64,000 nucleotides of DNA from Ryuthela nishihirai (taxonomy: Eukaryota > Arthropoda > Arachnida > Araneae > Heptathelidae), in NCBI GenBank assembly GCA_038380435.1, contig JAWZYU010000007.1:87310334-87374333 (forward strand), given 5' to 3'. Below, piece after piece: positions 1 through 11,244 of this stretch (the first letter of the stretch is position 1; each line of letters begins with the position of its first letter). The position numbers were made by a program, and so were the translations under genes. The notes under the pieces were generated by a model, which saw only the letters and a list, made by a program, of their open reading frames with translations, was not told the DNA's origin and did no database searches.

Positions 1-835
1 CTATGAAACAGGAAACTCCCACTGCTAAGGTATCGATTTACACCAAACCTAATTAATAACTTCAACTTAAAAAATATTAATAATATTGTTACGACAGATG
101 TACGTGCTACAATGAACACGTGATATGATGTATCGTTTTGAATCTCGTGTGTGTTTCAGCGTGCAAATTACAGCAACAACGACTTGGAACCCTGATTTCG
201 CTCAAAGGATATTCAGTTGTGAGTTCGGTGAATTGAAAAGAAGAAAAGAATTGATTTGGTGTTGTGCGCGATTAGTTGGCTTGAGTGTTGTTTTATAATT
301 ATTATTGTGTGTTTATCTTGAAGGAGATGTTTCTAGTTAGTGTCAAATAGTGAACTGAGTGTATTCAAGAACAGAAGACAGATGTTATGTTCTTCCTTAC
401 AAAGTTGTACTACATAATAGAAGGCAGAGGTGGTATGAATAAGACATAAGGTAGTAATATCATTTAAAGAAAATACTTGGTATTCTTGTACACAAAGTAA
501 AGTAGGTTTTACTCATAATTAATTTATGTAGCCTGTTGTTGCTAAACAGAGATTTGTTTCATAAATGCTACTCAATTAAGATAGTTCGACTCTTAAAACT
601 TGTTAATTTGATTGTCCTGTTAAGGGTATTGAAATGTTCTGTTCTATTAACATTTGTCAATACAAGATAGTGAATAATTAGTCATAAGTATATATAGTTC
701 AATATTTAAATTCCCATACTTCTATAAATAATTATTAAATACGACTATTTATTGTTTTGAACTTACGTTCAGTGCTCCTCTGTTTTAATACGTATCAATA
801 TATTACGTTGTTGCAAATAAAATGAAAGAATAGTT
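1..835. other. Intergenic stretch, nothing recognised
   Basis: AT-rich sequence without a supported coding region, RNA gene or clear repeat. No open frame of useful length is present on either strand. It could lie within a long final intron of the Toll-like gene, whose visible exons lie to the right on the minus strand, but nothing here shows that. Confidence 0.4.
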
Positions 836-879
836 GGTGAAACATTCAACAGCTATAATTTTATTAAAAACAACTTTAC

Positions 880-1858
880 TTAATCAAAATACGCACCAAC
901 AGATTCAATAGACTGCTGCCACCACGAAACACATGCATTTATTCCGCTGGTAAAAAATCTGAGGTCTTGGAAGCGATAAATTCTTAGCAGGCATTTCTAA
1001 CTGCTGTCTCATTGCTGAATGCTTTCCCCACTAAAGTCTGGTGAATATGGTGCTTGGGCAAGAGTCTCATACTCTAACTGACGGAGTTTCCGAACTGTTA
1101 TTTGTGAGATCGAGCTTTATCATGGAGCAGTAGGACGCCGTGTCTATTGACCAATGCAAGCTGCTTTGTCTGCTTCTTGCATATTTTGTCATACCTTCTT
1201 TTGGAGTTCTGCACAGTAGTTGTAGGCATTTATTGTTTCACCCGTTTTTAGAAATGAATAATGAGTAACACCGGTTGAAGAATCACCTGACTACCACCAT
1301 AACCTTCTTCAGGTGACGATTACGCTTAGGCATGTATTTGTGTGCTACCGCAAAGTCCAGCCACTAGCAGAACGTCAATGATTGTCGTATCGGATCCATT
1401 TTTCATCACACGTTACAACTCAATGCAAAAACGGATCCCTTTGGTTTCATTTCAGAAGGGAAGTGCACACTTCAAGTCCATGTGCCTTACGAGTGTCCGT
1501 TAATTTATGCGGAACCCATTTCTCCAAACTCTTCACTTTCCCAATGGTTCCAGGTGCCGGGAAACTGTTGAATAATGCATACTTAATTTGTCTGCGATGT
1601 CTCGTACAGTTTGGCTTATGTCAGATTCAATTAAAGGCTTCAATCGAATATCATCATTCGCTTCTTCGGGTCGATCATGTGGCTTATTTTGAAGGCTGAT
1701 GTTGCCCGATCAAAATTTTTCAAACCAACGTTGTGTTGTCCCCGTTCACTAGCTGTGCCTTCCCCAAATGCTGCATTGATGTTGCAAGTTGCCTTTGCAG
1801 CGCTGTGTCTCAGTTTAAACTCGTATAAGAAAAGAACATTAATTTGACTCTGATCCAT
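880..1858 (-). pseudogene. Decayed mariner-like transposase
   Basis: Remnant of a Tc1/mariner-superfamily DNA transposon. Such transposases cut and paste the element between inverted repeats at TA sites. The 5' part (from 1858) reads DQSQINVLFLYEFKL and continues into INAAFGEGTASERGQ, the N-terminal helix-turn-helix region typical of mariner. Further on, in shifting frames, come a GETINAYNYC-like stretch, a degenerate LLHD-type motif, YETLAQAPYSPDF and a terminal GAYFD followed by a stop. These fall in the order expected for a ~340-residue transposase, and the span of about 979 bp fits. Several stops and frameshifts make it non-functional. I could not define terminal inverted repeats. Confidence 0.8.
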
Positions 1859-1948
1859 TGTTCCCTTTACGCTCTTACAATCCACTTACCATAAACCCTA
1901 CTGCCGAAATGGCTATTGTTTATTGTAAGAAGGCTTCATGATTTAATA

Positions 1949-2313
1949 GGGGCAGGTGTGGCTCAGTCGGTAGTCATAATCTGCAGTTCCCAGGTCCGAG
2001 TCCCGACTGGGCCAACATTGAGATTTATCTCTGCAAAACTCCCCACTCTGTCCTCGGTCAGTAGAGGACACTGATGGGCTTGGAAAGGCCGCCGTCCATC
2101 AGATGGCAATGGCCCTATGATTTCGAGAGTCATACGCTGTGCAGATTAAAGAGCACACTGGATGACCTTGAAGGGAGGCTGCCATCTGTCTCCCAACAGC
2201 TGTCCAGTGATCCACTCTCCCAACCTTCTCTGAGCCCTCAGGATCCTTGTGACCCGGCCATTTATATATATTTTGTGTAAAAAAAATTGCCATTCAGAGG
2301 TAAAACAACAACG
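1949..2313 (+). mobile_element. SINE-A copy 1, full length, tRNA-derived
   Basis: It begins with a tRNA-like head carrying an A-box-like TGTGGCTCAGTCGG and a B-box-like GGTCCGAGTCCC, the internal RNA polymerase III promoter. A body shared with five other copies in the window follows, ending in a CAGAGGTAAAACAAC-type tail. The element is flanked by a perfect 10-bp target duplication, TGATTTAATA, at 1939-1948 and 2314-2323. Short open frames across it on both strands are by-products of the repeat. Confidence 0.9.
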
Positions 2314-2756
2314 TGATTTAATATAACGTATCACAAGCCCCATCTGGTACATTTTCAGTCTTCAGAACATCGAAAACTACACGCATCTGCGAAATCGACC
2401 GTTTCATATGCAACAACCTGATATGTTCATTCAGCAGCCTCCGAAAAGCAAATCGTCTTACGATTAATTTTCCTAATTTCTAAGATTTAAATGAATGTAA
2501 TGGGAAGTGAATTGGCTGAATCGTACTTACATAATGCTCCTATAAACCCACTTATGTAAAGTGCTAAGGTCGATGGGCAAAGGTCAAGCTCAGACAATAA
2601 AATTATGGGTCTATTCTCCAAAGCTGTGATCTTCTGCCGAGAACCACACAGTGTACGGTTGACGTCCTCTACCTAAAAGATAAAATATTTTCATTACTTC
2701 CAACAGAAATTAACTTCAAAGAACGGCGAAATGTGCACAAAATGTTTGTTGCATAT

Positions 2757-2930
2757 CAAAGAGACCTGGGTTCGAGCCCCAGGTAAGGCATGGATGTTTG
2801 TGTTGTCTTTTCTGCTGAGATCTCGACTTTCTCACAGATCTTCTACTATGGCATATAAACTGACAGGCTTTTGTTCCACTTGTGCGGCAAGCAGCTGCTT
2901 CAGGGTGTATTTATTATTTGTTTATTTTTA
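2757..2930 (+). mobile_element. SINE-B copy, 5'-truncated
   Basis: It matches the second tRNA-derived repeat family, best seen at 38161-38370. It starts at the B-box region (ACCTGGGTTCGAGCCCCAGG), then a GGCATGGATG stretch, the landmark TGGCATATAAACTGACAGGC, and a tail ending in CAGCTGCTTCAGGG plus an AT-rich tract. The A-box part is absent. The 138-codon open frame crossing it is repeat read-through. Confidence 0.75.
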
Positions 2931-3571
2931 TTGCGCGAAAAAACGGTGTTATCAGGAGGGGGCGGAGGGGCAGGAAGGTCATGTCAAGGTGGATTTGAAG
3001 AAAAAACAAAAAGAGTGTGGAGACAAGTGGCTGGATTGGGCCGGAACGCCAATCCCCATTTTATCTTTCTCTCTCCTACTTCTCGTGGGGATAATTTACA
3101 TAGGGCCTCCTACGATTCCTCGCTCTATTCCATCTGATAACGGTTAAGGAGATTAACTAACCTTTTTATATTGGAAAGAAAGATTTTTGCAAAAAAGAGG
3201 ATTTATTTAGAATCATTGAAGTTTCCAGTTCATTGATTAATGCAGGAAATATTTCAATTTATTAAACGCAAGGGAAATACTTAATAAAGTAATTAAAAAT
3301 AATTGCCTAGTGTGTTTTTTTTATTTTCATATTCATTGCAAATTTGTGAAACGTTTTGGCATAAACGTCTTTTTATAATCAATACTTTTTACTCCCCCCC
3401 CCTCCGAATTTCCTTTGCGAATACGTTGCCATATATCGTCTCCCTAATCAGTTTACGAGCAATGACAAATGTTCTCCCCTTCTGTTCCAAATGCTAAACA
3501 ACTGGATGGGATGGGTTTAATCCCTTGTATTCTGCCTTGAATAAGGTGGCACAGATTTTGATAAATAGATT
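2931..3571. other. AT-rich spacer, nothing recognised
   Basis: It holds a G-rich patch around 2955-2975, AT-rich sequence and a short poly-C run near 3393. I see no gene or defined element. Confidence 0.4.
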
Positions 3572-3573
3572 TA

Positions 3574-3960
3574 CACTGCTCAAAGTTGAAATCGCAACAC
3601 CGCGAAGGAAGTGATTTATACTCCCGAAACTGACGGGACGGAAGCTACGAGGGTAGATGTGCAAATAATCAAAAAACGGAACACAAGGTACGTGTGTTTA
3701 TTTCATATTCATCAGTACATAGTAGGCCCACCTTGGACGGTTATACTAACCTGTAGACGTCTCGGTATTCCATCAATCAGATGATTAATAGTGTTCTGAG
3801 GTATGGCATTCCAAACTGCATTCAAATTGGATTCGCTGCTGGAGGGAGCTGGTGATAAGGTCCATAAGGTTCCACAAATGCTCAATGTGCAACAAGTCCG
3901 GAGATTATGGCGTCCATGGGAGAATGTTCACACTTTGCAATCACGAACCAACGCTTTTAT
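3574..3960 (-). pseudogene. Tc1-like transposase 3' fragment with one terminal repeat
   Basis: The last third of a Tc1-like transposase. On the minus strand an EHLWNLMD-like segment occurs, the region of the third catalytic acidic residue, followed in another frame by VWNAIPQNTINHLIDGIPRR and a GGPTMY ending before a stop. This matches the C-terminal pattern of Tc1-like transposases. Beyond the stop the sequence reaches a terminal repeat that begins directly after a TA dinucleotide (3572-3573), reading CACTGCTCAAAGTTG inward, as expected for TA-targeting elements. The 5' two thirds are missing and frames are broken. Confidence 0.75.
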
Positions 3961-4399
3961 TTTTGGAAAAATTTCAAGTCCCATATAGATTCAAAAAGGG
4001 ACATCTCCGAGGTTAACTCGCCTCCCTGGGCTCTAGTTGGAAGTGCTAAGACCATTCCTACCTGCAGTTGGATTTGAGATTGTGAACTGGATATTTAGGT
4101 TGCTGGAATTGAACAACAGATTTAATAGGTATGTGGCAAGTCAGTATTTTTAGGAAGTTTCGAAAGGGGGATTAGGGGGAGGTATATATCATGGTTGCCA
4201 TGCCTAAGAGTGGCTCACCTGTAGACCGTGGGTGGAGACCAGTAACGTGGAAAAGGGGTACCTGGTTGCTGAGGGTCAGGAAATTAGAAAGCCCATTACT
4301 CCACTTCGGTCCTTGCTTCAATAAAACGGGAAGTCTAAGCTGGCCCACTTAGATCAATCAGTTCGTGAGGCATCCCTTATCCTCACCTCCTTTAGCAGG
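3961..4399. other. Spacer upstream of the Gypsy fragment
   Basis: No reverse transcriptase or protease homology is visible, so the Gypsy element to the right is abruptly truncated at its 5' side. A purine-rich tract near 4155-4180 could be a polypurine tract of another relic, but this is not supported further. Confidence 0.35.
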
Positions 4400-6123
4400 G
4401 TGAAACTAAAGGATCCGTCAAGCAGGCTCGCAAAGTGGAATTTAACCCTTCAGGGCTATGACTTCGATGTTATTTATAGACCTGGGAAACATAATATCCC
4501 TGATGATGTATTATCTCGTAATATAAATGCCATTGAGGAGAATATAATTTCGCCTAGCAAGTTCGCAGGCAAGCAACAGCTTCGGGATCTGCAGAGGAAA
4601 GACACCCAACTAAGGGATATAATAGAATTTTTAGAAGGGGTTAGCAGCAAGGCTCAGCAAAAGATGTCTGATGAGTTTTACCTGGAAGACGGGCTGCTTT
4701 TCCATTACTCAGTGTCACACGGGAAGAATGTCAGAAATGAGCTCGTACAACAACTAGTTATACCCAAGAGTTTAGTGACAGATTTTAAAACTCTGTCACG
4801 ACTTGCCATGCTCTGGTCATTTGGGAGAACTGAATACGTTACAATGCGTTCGATCTCAATATTTCTGGCGGGGAATGTATGCAGATGTACGGAACTATGT
4901 GCAGACTTGTGCCTCCTGTTTGGAGCGACAAGGCTACGTGGCCAGACAAAAGGCGAATTTAGAAAGAGTTCCGCTTGCTTCTCGTCCATCAAAAGAGTCG
5001 CAATGGATTTCCTATGGTCCCTACCCATGACGAAAAAGGGTAATTTATACATTCTGGTAATTACTGATTATTTTACGAAATGGCCCGAAGTGTATCCTAT
5101 GCCGGATCAGACAGCAAAAGGGGTAGCAAAACTCTTCGTGGAAGATTACGTCGTCCAACATGACATTCCGCAGTTTGTCATCAGTGACAATGCAAGAAAT
5201 TTCACTGGAAAAGTAATGACTTCCGTTTATGAAAAGCTAGGCATTTGCAAGCGCCGAACAACTCCATATCGGCTCCAAAGCAATGGATTATGCGAACAAA
5301 TGAATGCAAACATTCTCAACATAATATCGCACACGGTAGATTCCGCACAAGTACACTGGGATGAGTTTATACCTTTTATGCTAATGGCTTATTGGAGTGC
5401 AACTCATACTTCTACCAAAGAATCCCCATATTTTCTGACCTATGGATGCGACTTTGTACTTCCTTATCACATTTGGGCGACGCAGAGGGCACCCCCGTAT
5501 TTCGCATCAGAAAACTATGGAGAATACATCACGGCAAAGATGCAGAGGGCGTATAAAATTGTAAGAACCAATCTAGAAGAGGCTGCGAAAAGACAGCAAA
5601 GCCAAAGAAGGAAAGTGGCGTTCGAAAAACAGATTAAGGAAGGAGACTTAGTCTTCCTTTATATTCCAAAAGTTAGGCGAGGCAATACGAAAAAACTGGC
5701 AAGGCTTTATTCAGGACCGAGGAGTGTGATTAAGAAATTATCTTCAGTGAATTTCAAAATAGCCTTGTAGTCCGACCTACGAAGACGGAGATATTACACG
5801 TCGATAGGGTAACGGAGCTGAGAACGCGCAAAGCATTCCTTAACCCAACTGATGTGGGAGAAGATCAGACAGAGCCAAAGGAGCTCAATCCGCCGCAATC
5901 GAAAATTGAGCCTAGGGCAGTAGTGGAAGAAATTGAGGGACAGGAGGAAATAGAAGATTATCCTTCTAGAGCACCTGTTTGTCGAAGAGAAGTTGTATTG
6001 CCTGTCTCGATTCCGAGAGAATTGATAAATAGAGAAACAAAAAATGAGCCTCTATCTCAATTCAGTCATGCCCACTCTCACACTCACACATATTACTTTT
6101 TGTTGTTGTTGTTGGCTGACTAA
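4400..6123 (+). pseudogene. pol: Ty3/Gypsy retrotransposon pol fragment: RNase H end, integrase, C-tail
   Basis: 3' part of a Ty3/Gypsy polyprotein. It opens with the RNase H/connection segment (KLKDPSSRLAKW, then YDFDVIYRPGKHN and VLSR). The integrase zinc-binding domain sits in a different frame at 4803-5030, where GHLG and the CASC cysteine pair are visible, so at least two frameshifts flank it. The original frame resumes with the integrase core, where all three catalytic acidic residues can be seen: D in AMDFLW, D in ISDNARNF and E in NGLCEQMN. The LARLYSGPR segment follows, with a stop at 5768. A single-base frame change then continues into LHVDRV and an acidic tail to about 6122. Gag, protease, RT and the 5' LTR are absent. 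Nearby LTRs could not be proved because no second copy is in the window. Confidence 0.9.
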
Positions 6124-8820
6124 ACCCATTCGGTGTTCACGCACAAGTTTCATCAGACCTGCCACTTTAGTATAAGCTAGAATCTTGTTTTTATTTTGTG
6201 GAAGAATAATTAAAGATGTTTTAGTAACTATTAGATAAACCAGTACATGGAATTGTAAAAAATATGGGTCTATTTTCAGTTTTATTGTTTAAATCATCTC
6301 GTACTCTTGTTTACTGTCAAAATTTGAGAGTTGTCACTAAAGTTAGTGTTCTAAAAACCTATTTTTTTATTATTGATTGAATATGGAATTAATTTAGTTA
6401 AAAAAGGTGATGTAAATCTTTTACTTAAGTATTGTCATGACCTATGTCTTAGGTTCATTTTATGGGTTCTATTTTGTGAAATTCAACTGTTGTGTAGTAA
6501 AATTTTAGGAACGTTTATGCCATTTTCTGTTCATCGTTCATTATGGTGGAATAGATTTGAGTTGTAAGAGTTCACAACCCAGAGAATATTTCGCCACATG
6601 GGCTTGTAAAGCGTGTATTAGGGAATTATTAAGCATGTAGTATTGTAAATAAGAGCAAAGAAGTATTTCATTGTCTTTGTCTGTAAGAAAATAATGGCCG
6701 TGTTTTGATGTGAAGTAATAATCAGTGCAATCACCTGAGTTGTTGGTAGCAGTTATCGGTGTTTGTCAACACGACACACCTCCTTCCTTAATACCCACTG
6801 TAGGGCAGTCGGGGTAAACGAACGTGACTGTCATGTGATGATTGCATTGTACTTACTATGGAGCCAATAGAGTTGCTCTCGAGCAGAGTTGAGGGTTGTG
6901 TAAATCGGATATTTTACTGTTATGGAGACTAGAGAAGTTTATTTTGACTGTGGCTAAGACTTTATTCTGTGACATAGTTGGTTAATTAAAGAAGTGAGAT
7001 AAGCTGCTAGGTCCTGTTTCGTTCTACTGAGTGTTATTTTTGATAGTTTGTGTGTTACGTTTACTGCTACATTTTTTACTCTCCTTGACTCATGAGAATT
7101 TTGCCACTTAAGTGTAACTGTTGTAAATACCGTCGCATTCCATAGTTCGCATGTGTCATTTATGTAGCCGCAGGACCCGTGCGTGCGTGGTCGCTTATAA
7201 TGACGATTGATGTGACACTATATTTTGAATTTTAATTTATTGTGGACTTAGCAGAATAATAATCCTTGACGTGAATTTATTATGTGAAAATTAGTTTTTG
7301 TTTTATGTCAGTTGGCTATGTTGCAAGAACGGATACTTAGTTTTTTTTTGGTTTTATATTTCATGTTCCTCTTGCTTGAAAAGGAGATTGACTGCTTTAG
7401 GCAGCCCAATAATTCATCGCAGCTCAGGACGTGCGGTGTCCTAAGAGCTGCCTACAGTGCCACCAAGAAGATTTAGTTTAGTGCAGTAATTTCTTTTCAG
7501 AGACAATTAATGGGATATTGTGTGACGAGCTTTTCGTTTGTTTAGGAACTGCCTTCAACGCAAAGACATTTTATATAGAGGAACTATGCAACTTTAAAAA
7601 AACTTTTGGAACTGTCAGATAAGCTGAATTTTCAGGTAATGAATATATACCGATAGGGTTTTCACATTGCATAGGCGGTGCTTCTAATATTTGCGTTCAC
7701 ATTTAATTTTCTTCAGTGCAGGTGCTCTCTCTCTCTCTTCATGGTGGATAGGTATGATCTGCGTGAATTTGCATGATTCACGTAGAACGGTTCCAAGTCC
7801 CAGACTTCAGCTTTCTTTCTGTCAGAGTGGCGCCATAAGAACGATTATCGTGGAAGGCAGGCCCACTTATTCCATTTGAGGCACCGCCTAACTGGGAAAA
7901 ACCACTTACCTGTCGCTGGTCAGCTTAATCCGTACTAGCATATACAAAGGAAAGCGCCTTCTCGTCAGAGGAAAAGCCTCCATGAGAGTGGAGCCTGGTG
8001 TCATGTCTGCGACTAAGCCGTACAACACCAGATACCCGGAAGGACTTCCCCTGGACCACCGCTGAACTGTTCCCATGGAGGGCCAGTCATGTGGTTGCAG
8101 GACAAGGACGACACAAGGAGAAACTTCTATTTTCATCACTTACCACAACACCACCATCCCCCCCCCCTAGCAGAGAGAATTGCAAGAGCCAATGAGAAGT
8201 CTTCTGATATAGCGGTCCTTTGTGTTCTTGAGAGAGAAAAGGACTCTTCTCGATTAGTGACTGGGATGACACAGGGGCATTCGACGCTTGGCTCTCGATG
8301 GAGACACTTCAGTTAGTCGAGTCTGTTAGAGGAGGAGGCAGATGAGACCTGAAGAGTGCATAGGACAGTCATGACACGAGTTTTATAGTTACAGAGAATC
8401 ACAATAGTGAGTCGGGTATGAAAGTTACAAATAACGAAAGATTTGCTACTGTTAGTGTAGGCAGGACAGAGGCAGTATACCTATTATGTAAGTTACTAAG
8501 ACCAAAGAATGTGTTTTAAAATTGAAGCTATGTTAATTAGCTCTGTAATTAAAATGTTTTTGTTTGTTGAAAAGCCATACCTGCCTTTGGTCATTCCTTT
8601 TGTGTGGGAGGATGACTCTGTTTCCCAGTAGGATACTGGGCTACTAATTAACTTAAGTATTTTATTTATGGATCAATGGCTTTAAGATATACGATCATGG
8701 TAGAAATTAACTGTACGATCACGGCTGAAAACAATTATCGTTTGGTGGGGAGGATTGAATATTTTTTGATAATTATAGCGTGCATCTTTAACCCCCTCCC
8801 CCCGGTAAAATATTATATTG
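6124..8820. other. Non-coding stretch, possible Gypsy 3' untranslated/LTR sequence
   Basis: It lies directly downstream of the pol fragment and has no supported gene. Some of it may be the 3' untranslated region and 3' LTR of the Gypsy element, but no partner LTR is available for comparison. A donor-like GTAAGT on the minus strand near 7909 follows a 77-codon frame (7906-8139) that resembles no family I know. I do not call it an exon. Confidence 0.35.
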
Positions 8821-8821
8821 T

Positions 8822-9172
8822 GCACAGACTCAATTGGTTTGGCTATATTGCCCATATGGATAATTATATATTGGCGAACAGGGTTATGAACAGTGTGCCT
8901 AATGACCTCAGAAAGAGGGGGGAAGACCTAGGATGCGGTGGGTGGACAATGTCGAACAGTACCTTGTTAGAATTGGTGTGCAGTGGCTAAATGCAGCAGA
9001 TGTAGTTCAGGAGAGATACGCTTGGAGAACTAAATTGTACACTCTGGTTGGACCTCCGTAGTCCATGACTTATTAGGAAGAGACATACTGAAGGGAAGAG
9101 ACAGACTGACAGGAAGAGCAAACCACTGCAAAAGGCCTTCCTTGATGATGATGTATGTAGGAAGACATGTAA
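8822..9172 (+). mobile_element. LINE 3'-end fragment (same family as the 46-50 kb LINE)
   Basis: The forward strand carries the C-terminal domain of the LINE found in reverse at 46-50 kb: RLNWFGYIAHMDNY, then NRVMNSVPNDLRKRG, followed by the same short 3' untranslated sequence (TGGACCTCCGTAGTCCATG) and a terminal GATGATGATG-type tail. It is 5'-truncated and frame-broken, typical of a dead LINE copy. Confidence 0.8.
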
Positions 9173-9177
9173 GATAA

Positions 9178-10648
9178 TAAAAATAAACATTCTTTGCGTA
9201 ACGAAAGAAATCTTTTATTACATAGGGAACTCTCTCTCAAGATCAATTGAACAATTACTAAACAATATTCATTCCACTGTTTCTAAGCAGTGTTGGTTAA
9301 TGGGTCTGACTTCTGTCAGATTTTTACAGCGTGAAGGCACAACCATTTGGTTCCAACCGCTAAATGAGAATGCCTTCCCCATCCTCCTCACTTGGTTTTA
9401 GTAGCTGGTCAATGACTTGCTGGGAGCTGCATTGTTTTGAAATCCATGCCTTGTTAGGATGTCAAAGTCCACTAACATATATGCATTAGATCCTCCATAT
9501 GGGTAGAATTATCTGAAGTTCTTCCAAATATAATAACCTATAACCCACTCAAAGTATTCAAAGCCTTATTGCTCCATCCGCAACTCTCTCGAGTCACTAG
9601 ACAGCCAACGCCATATAATTCTGTCGGAAAACAGCCGAACGTAAAATCCCAACAGCGTGGTGGAAAATGCGATTTTTTAAAATCTGTCATAAGTGCATTT
9701 TTCCCCTTTGAAACTGAAAGGTTCTTCAGCGAATACTATTTGAATAGTATGGTGTTCGGTGAAGTATCCAGAGAACTCTAATGGTGGTTGGGGTAATATA
9801 TGAATCTAATGGGAGGATTTGGCATCACGGAGTCTCTTAATTTCGGGGCCTGCTTAGAAAATATATGATCATCAATCTCGTAAATGGTATACAGTGACCA
9901 AATGCAGAAATTGTGGACGTGATTGGCAAAGAGTACCCCCCCCCCCCCCCCCCACATACACACACACACACACCACCACCATCCGTGGTGGGGGGATATA
10001 ATTCCCTCATTCGCGGATAGGCTACTGGATTTGAAACAAAAACTCTAAGGGAAAAACTAATATGACCCAAAGATTCCCTCAGCATCATATATTTCATTTC
10101 ATGGAAGGGAAAATGTGTATGGGGATGGAGGGAGGGGTGGAAATAGGAAAGAAGTTGTATGCAGTATGTGCTTTTTGGAAACGTATGCAACAAACCGATT
10201 CATTTGATTTATTCGTAGATTTCTCTCTCCTCACGTGCTATTGAATCTTTTTAGGAAATGATGCGAATGAAGAAAAATATATCTATTTTATGGTAGAATG
10301 CATTTCTGGTTGAGGGAGGATGTTGGTGAGAAGTTGTGAATCTTCAAACATTGCAATGAAGAGAAGTTATCACATGCTGGAGATTTCTCGCATTCTTTGG
10401 AGCAACGATTATTGCATCATCTAACACTCAGAACCGTTTGAAAGTTGCGAAACAATGTGCAGGATGAATCGATCGAACTGAAAGGGGAGGGGGGAGTTGT
10501 GACGAGCATCAAGCTCACACGAGGCACAGGAAGATCATCGAAGTGAAAAAAAGGGCAACATTTAAAAAATGTTTGGAGACGATGAGTTAGAATCGTTTGT
10601 TGCTTTTTAAAAAAATATCAGCGAAGAAGAACAAAAATGTCCACTTAC
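9178..10648. other. Putative intron/intergenic sequence 3' of the last Toll exon
   Basis: It follows the splice donor of exon 3 on the minus strand. It contains a microsatellite but no segment with transmembrane or TIR-domain character. Confidence 0.45.
9936..9977. repeat. Poly-C tract and CA microsatellite
   Basis: An uninterrupted run of about 18 C is followed by ACATACA and a (CA)n run. Length is prone to sequencing and replication error. Confidence 0.95.
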
Positions 10649-11244
10649 ACTGTCGCCTTTGGAGAGCAGCCATTTTCTGAAGGGAATTGTGGAGCAATCA
10701 CAAGTCCAAGGATTGCCTCCCAATGTGACTTGGTTTAATTCTTTAAGTTCTCTAATGTCATCAGGAAGGTGTTGAAATTGGTTGTTGGCCAATTGCAACG
10801 CTCTCAACAGATGGGGGAAACTTCTGTTGCCTAGAGACGAGATGCTGTTGTTCTCCAAATTGATGGCTAACGCTTGATCGTAAACTTTGAAACGAGGATC
10901 GATGATTTCGAACAACAAGGAGCTACTCTCGCCGTTCTTCACCAATAATGAATCAGGCACATCATTGAAGGCTTGGGAACTGCAGTCAACAGCAACATAG
11001 GACTGAGTGGAGTCGTTAGAGCAGCTGCAACTGCAAGATCGAGGACAATGAACGATGTCCTTGGATGGCGGCAGATGAACAGAAAGGTTCTTCATCTCCA
11101 GTTGATGATGAGTGGGCCAAGGAGTCTCATTGGCTGCCGAATCTGGAAGAGGACACAAGGGGTTGTCGATCTCGGGAACATCTTTTGAATATTCCAACCA
11201 ATGGAGGAATGCAAAGAGGCGGCAATCGCAGTTGAAAGGATTGC
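10649..11244 (-). CDS. Toll-like gene exon 3 (LRRCT, LRRNT, LRRs, second LRRCT start)
   Basis: 596 bp. Acceptor TTTTCCTTACAG precedes 11244. The first two bases complete a Gly codon with exon 2, giving GNPFNCDCRLFAFLHWL, a textbook LRRCT start, which strongly supports this junction. The exon continues through an LRRNT-like CPRSCSCSC cluster and short LRRs to NPWTCDCSTIPFRKWLL. It ends in phase 0 at GGCGACAGT before donor GTAAGT (10648 inward). An in-frame stop is reached 13 codons later, so the donor is most likely used. The two remaining LRRCT cysteines, the membrane segment and the TIR must come from an unseen exon. Confidence 0.9.

Noticed and set aside
2731..3147. 138-codon plus-strand frame
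   Set aside because: Most of it is SINE-B sequence and AT/G-rich flank; no protein family resemblance.
7906..8139. Minus-strand frame ending at a GTAAGT, considered as the missing next exon of the Toll-like gene
   Set aside because: It contains no membrane helix, no cysteines completing the LRRCT in register and no TIR motif; it ends at a donor and so would need yet another exon.
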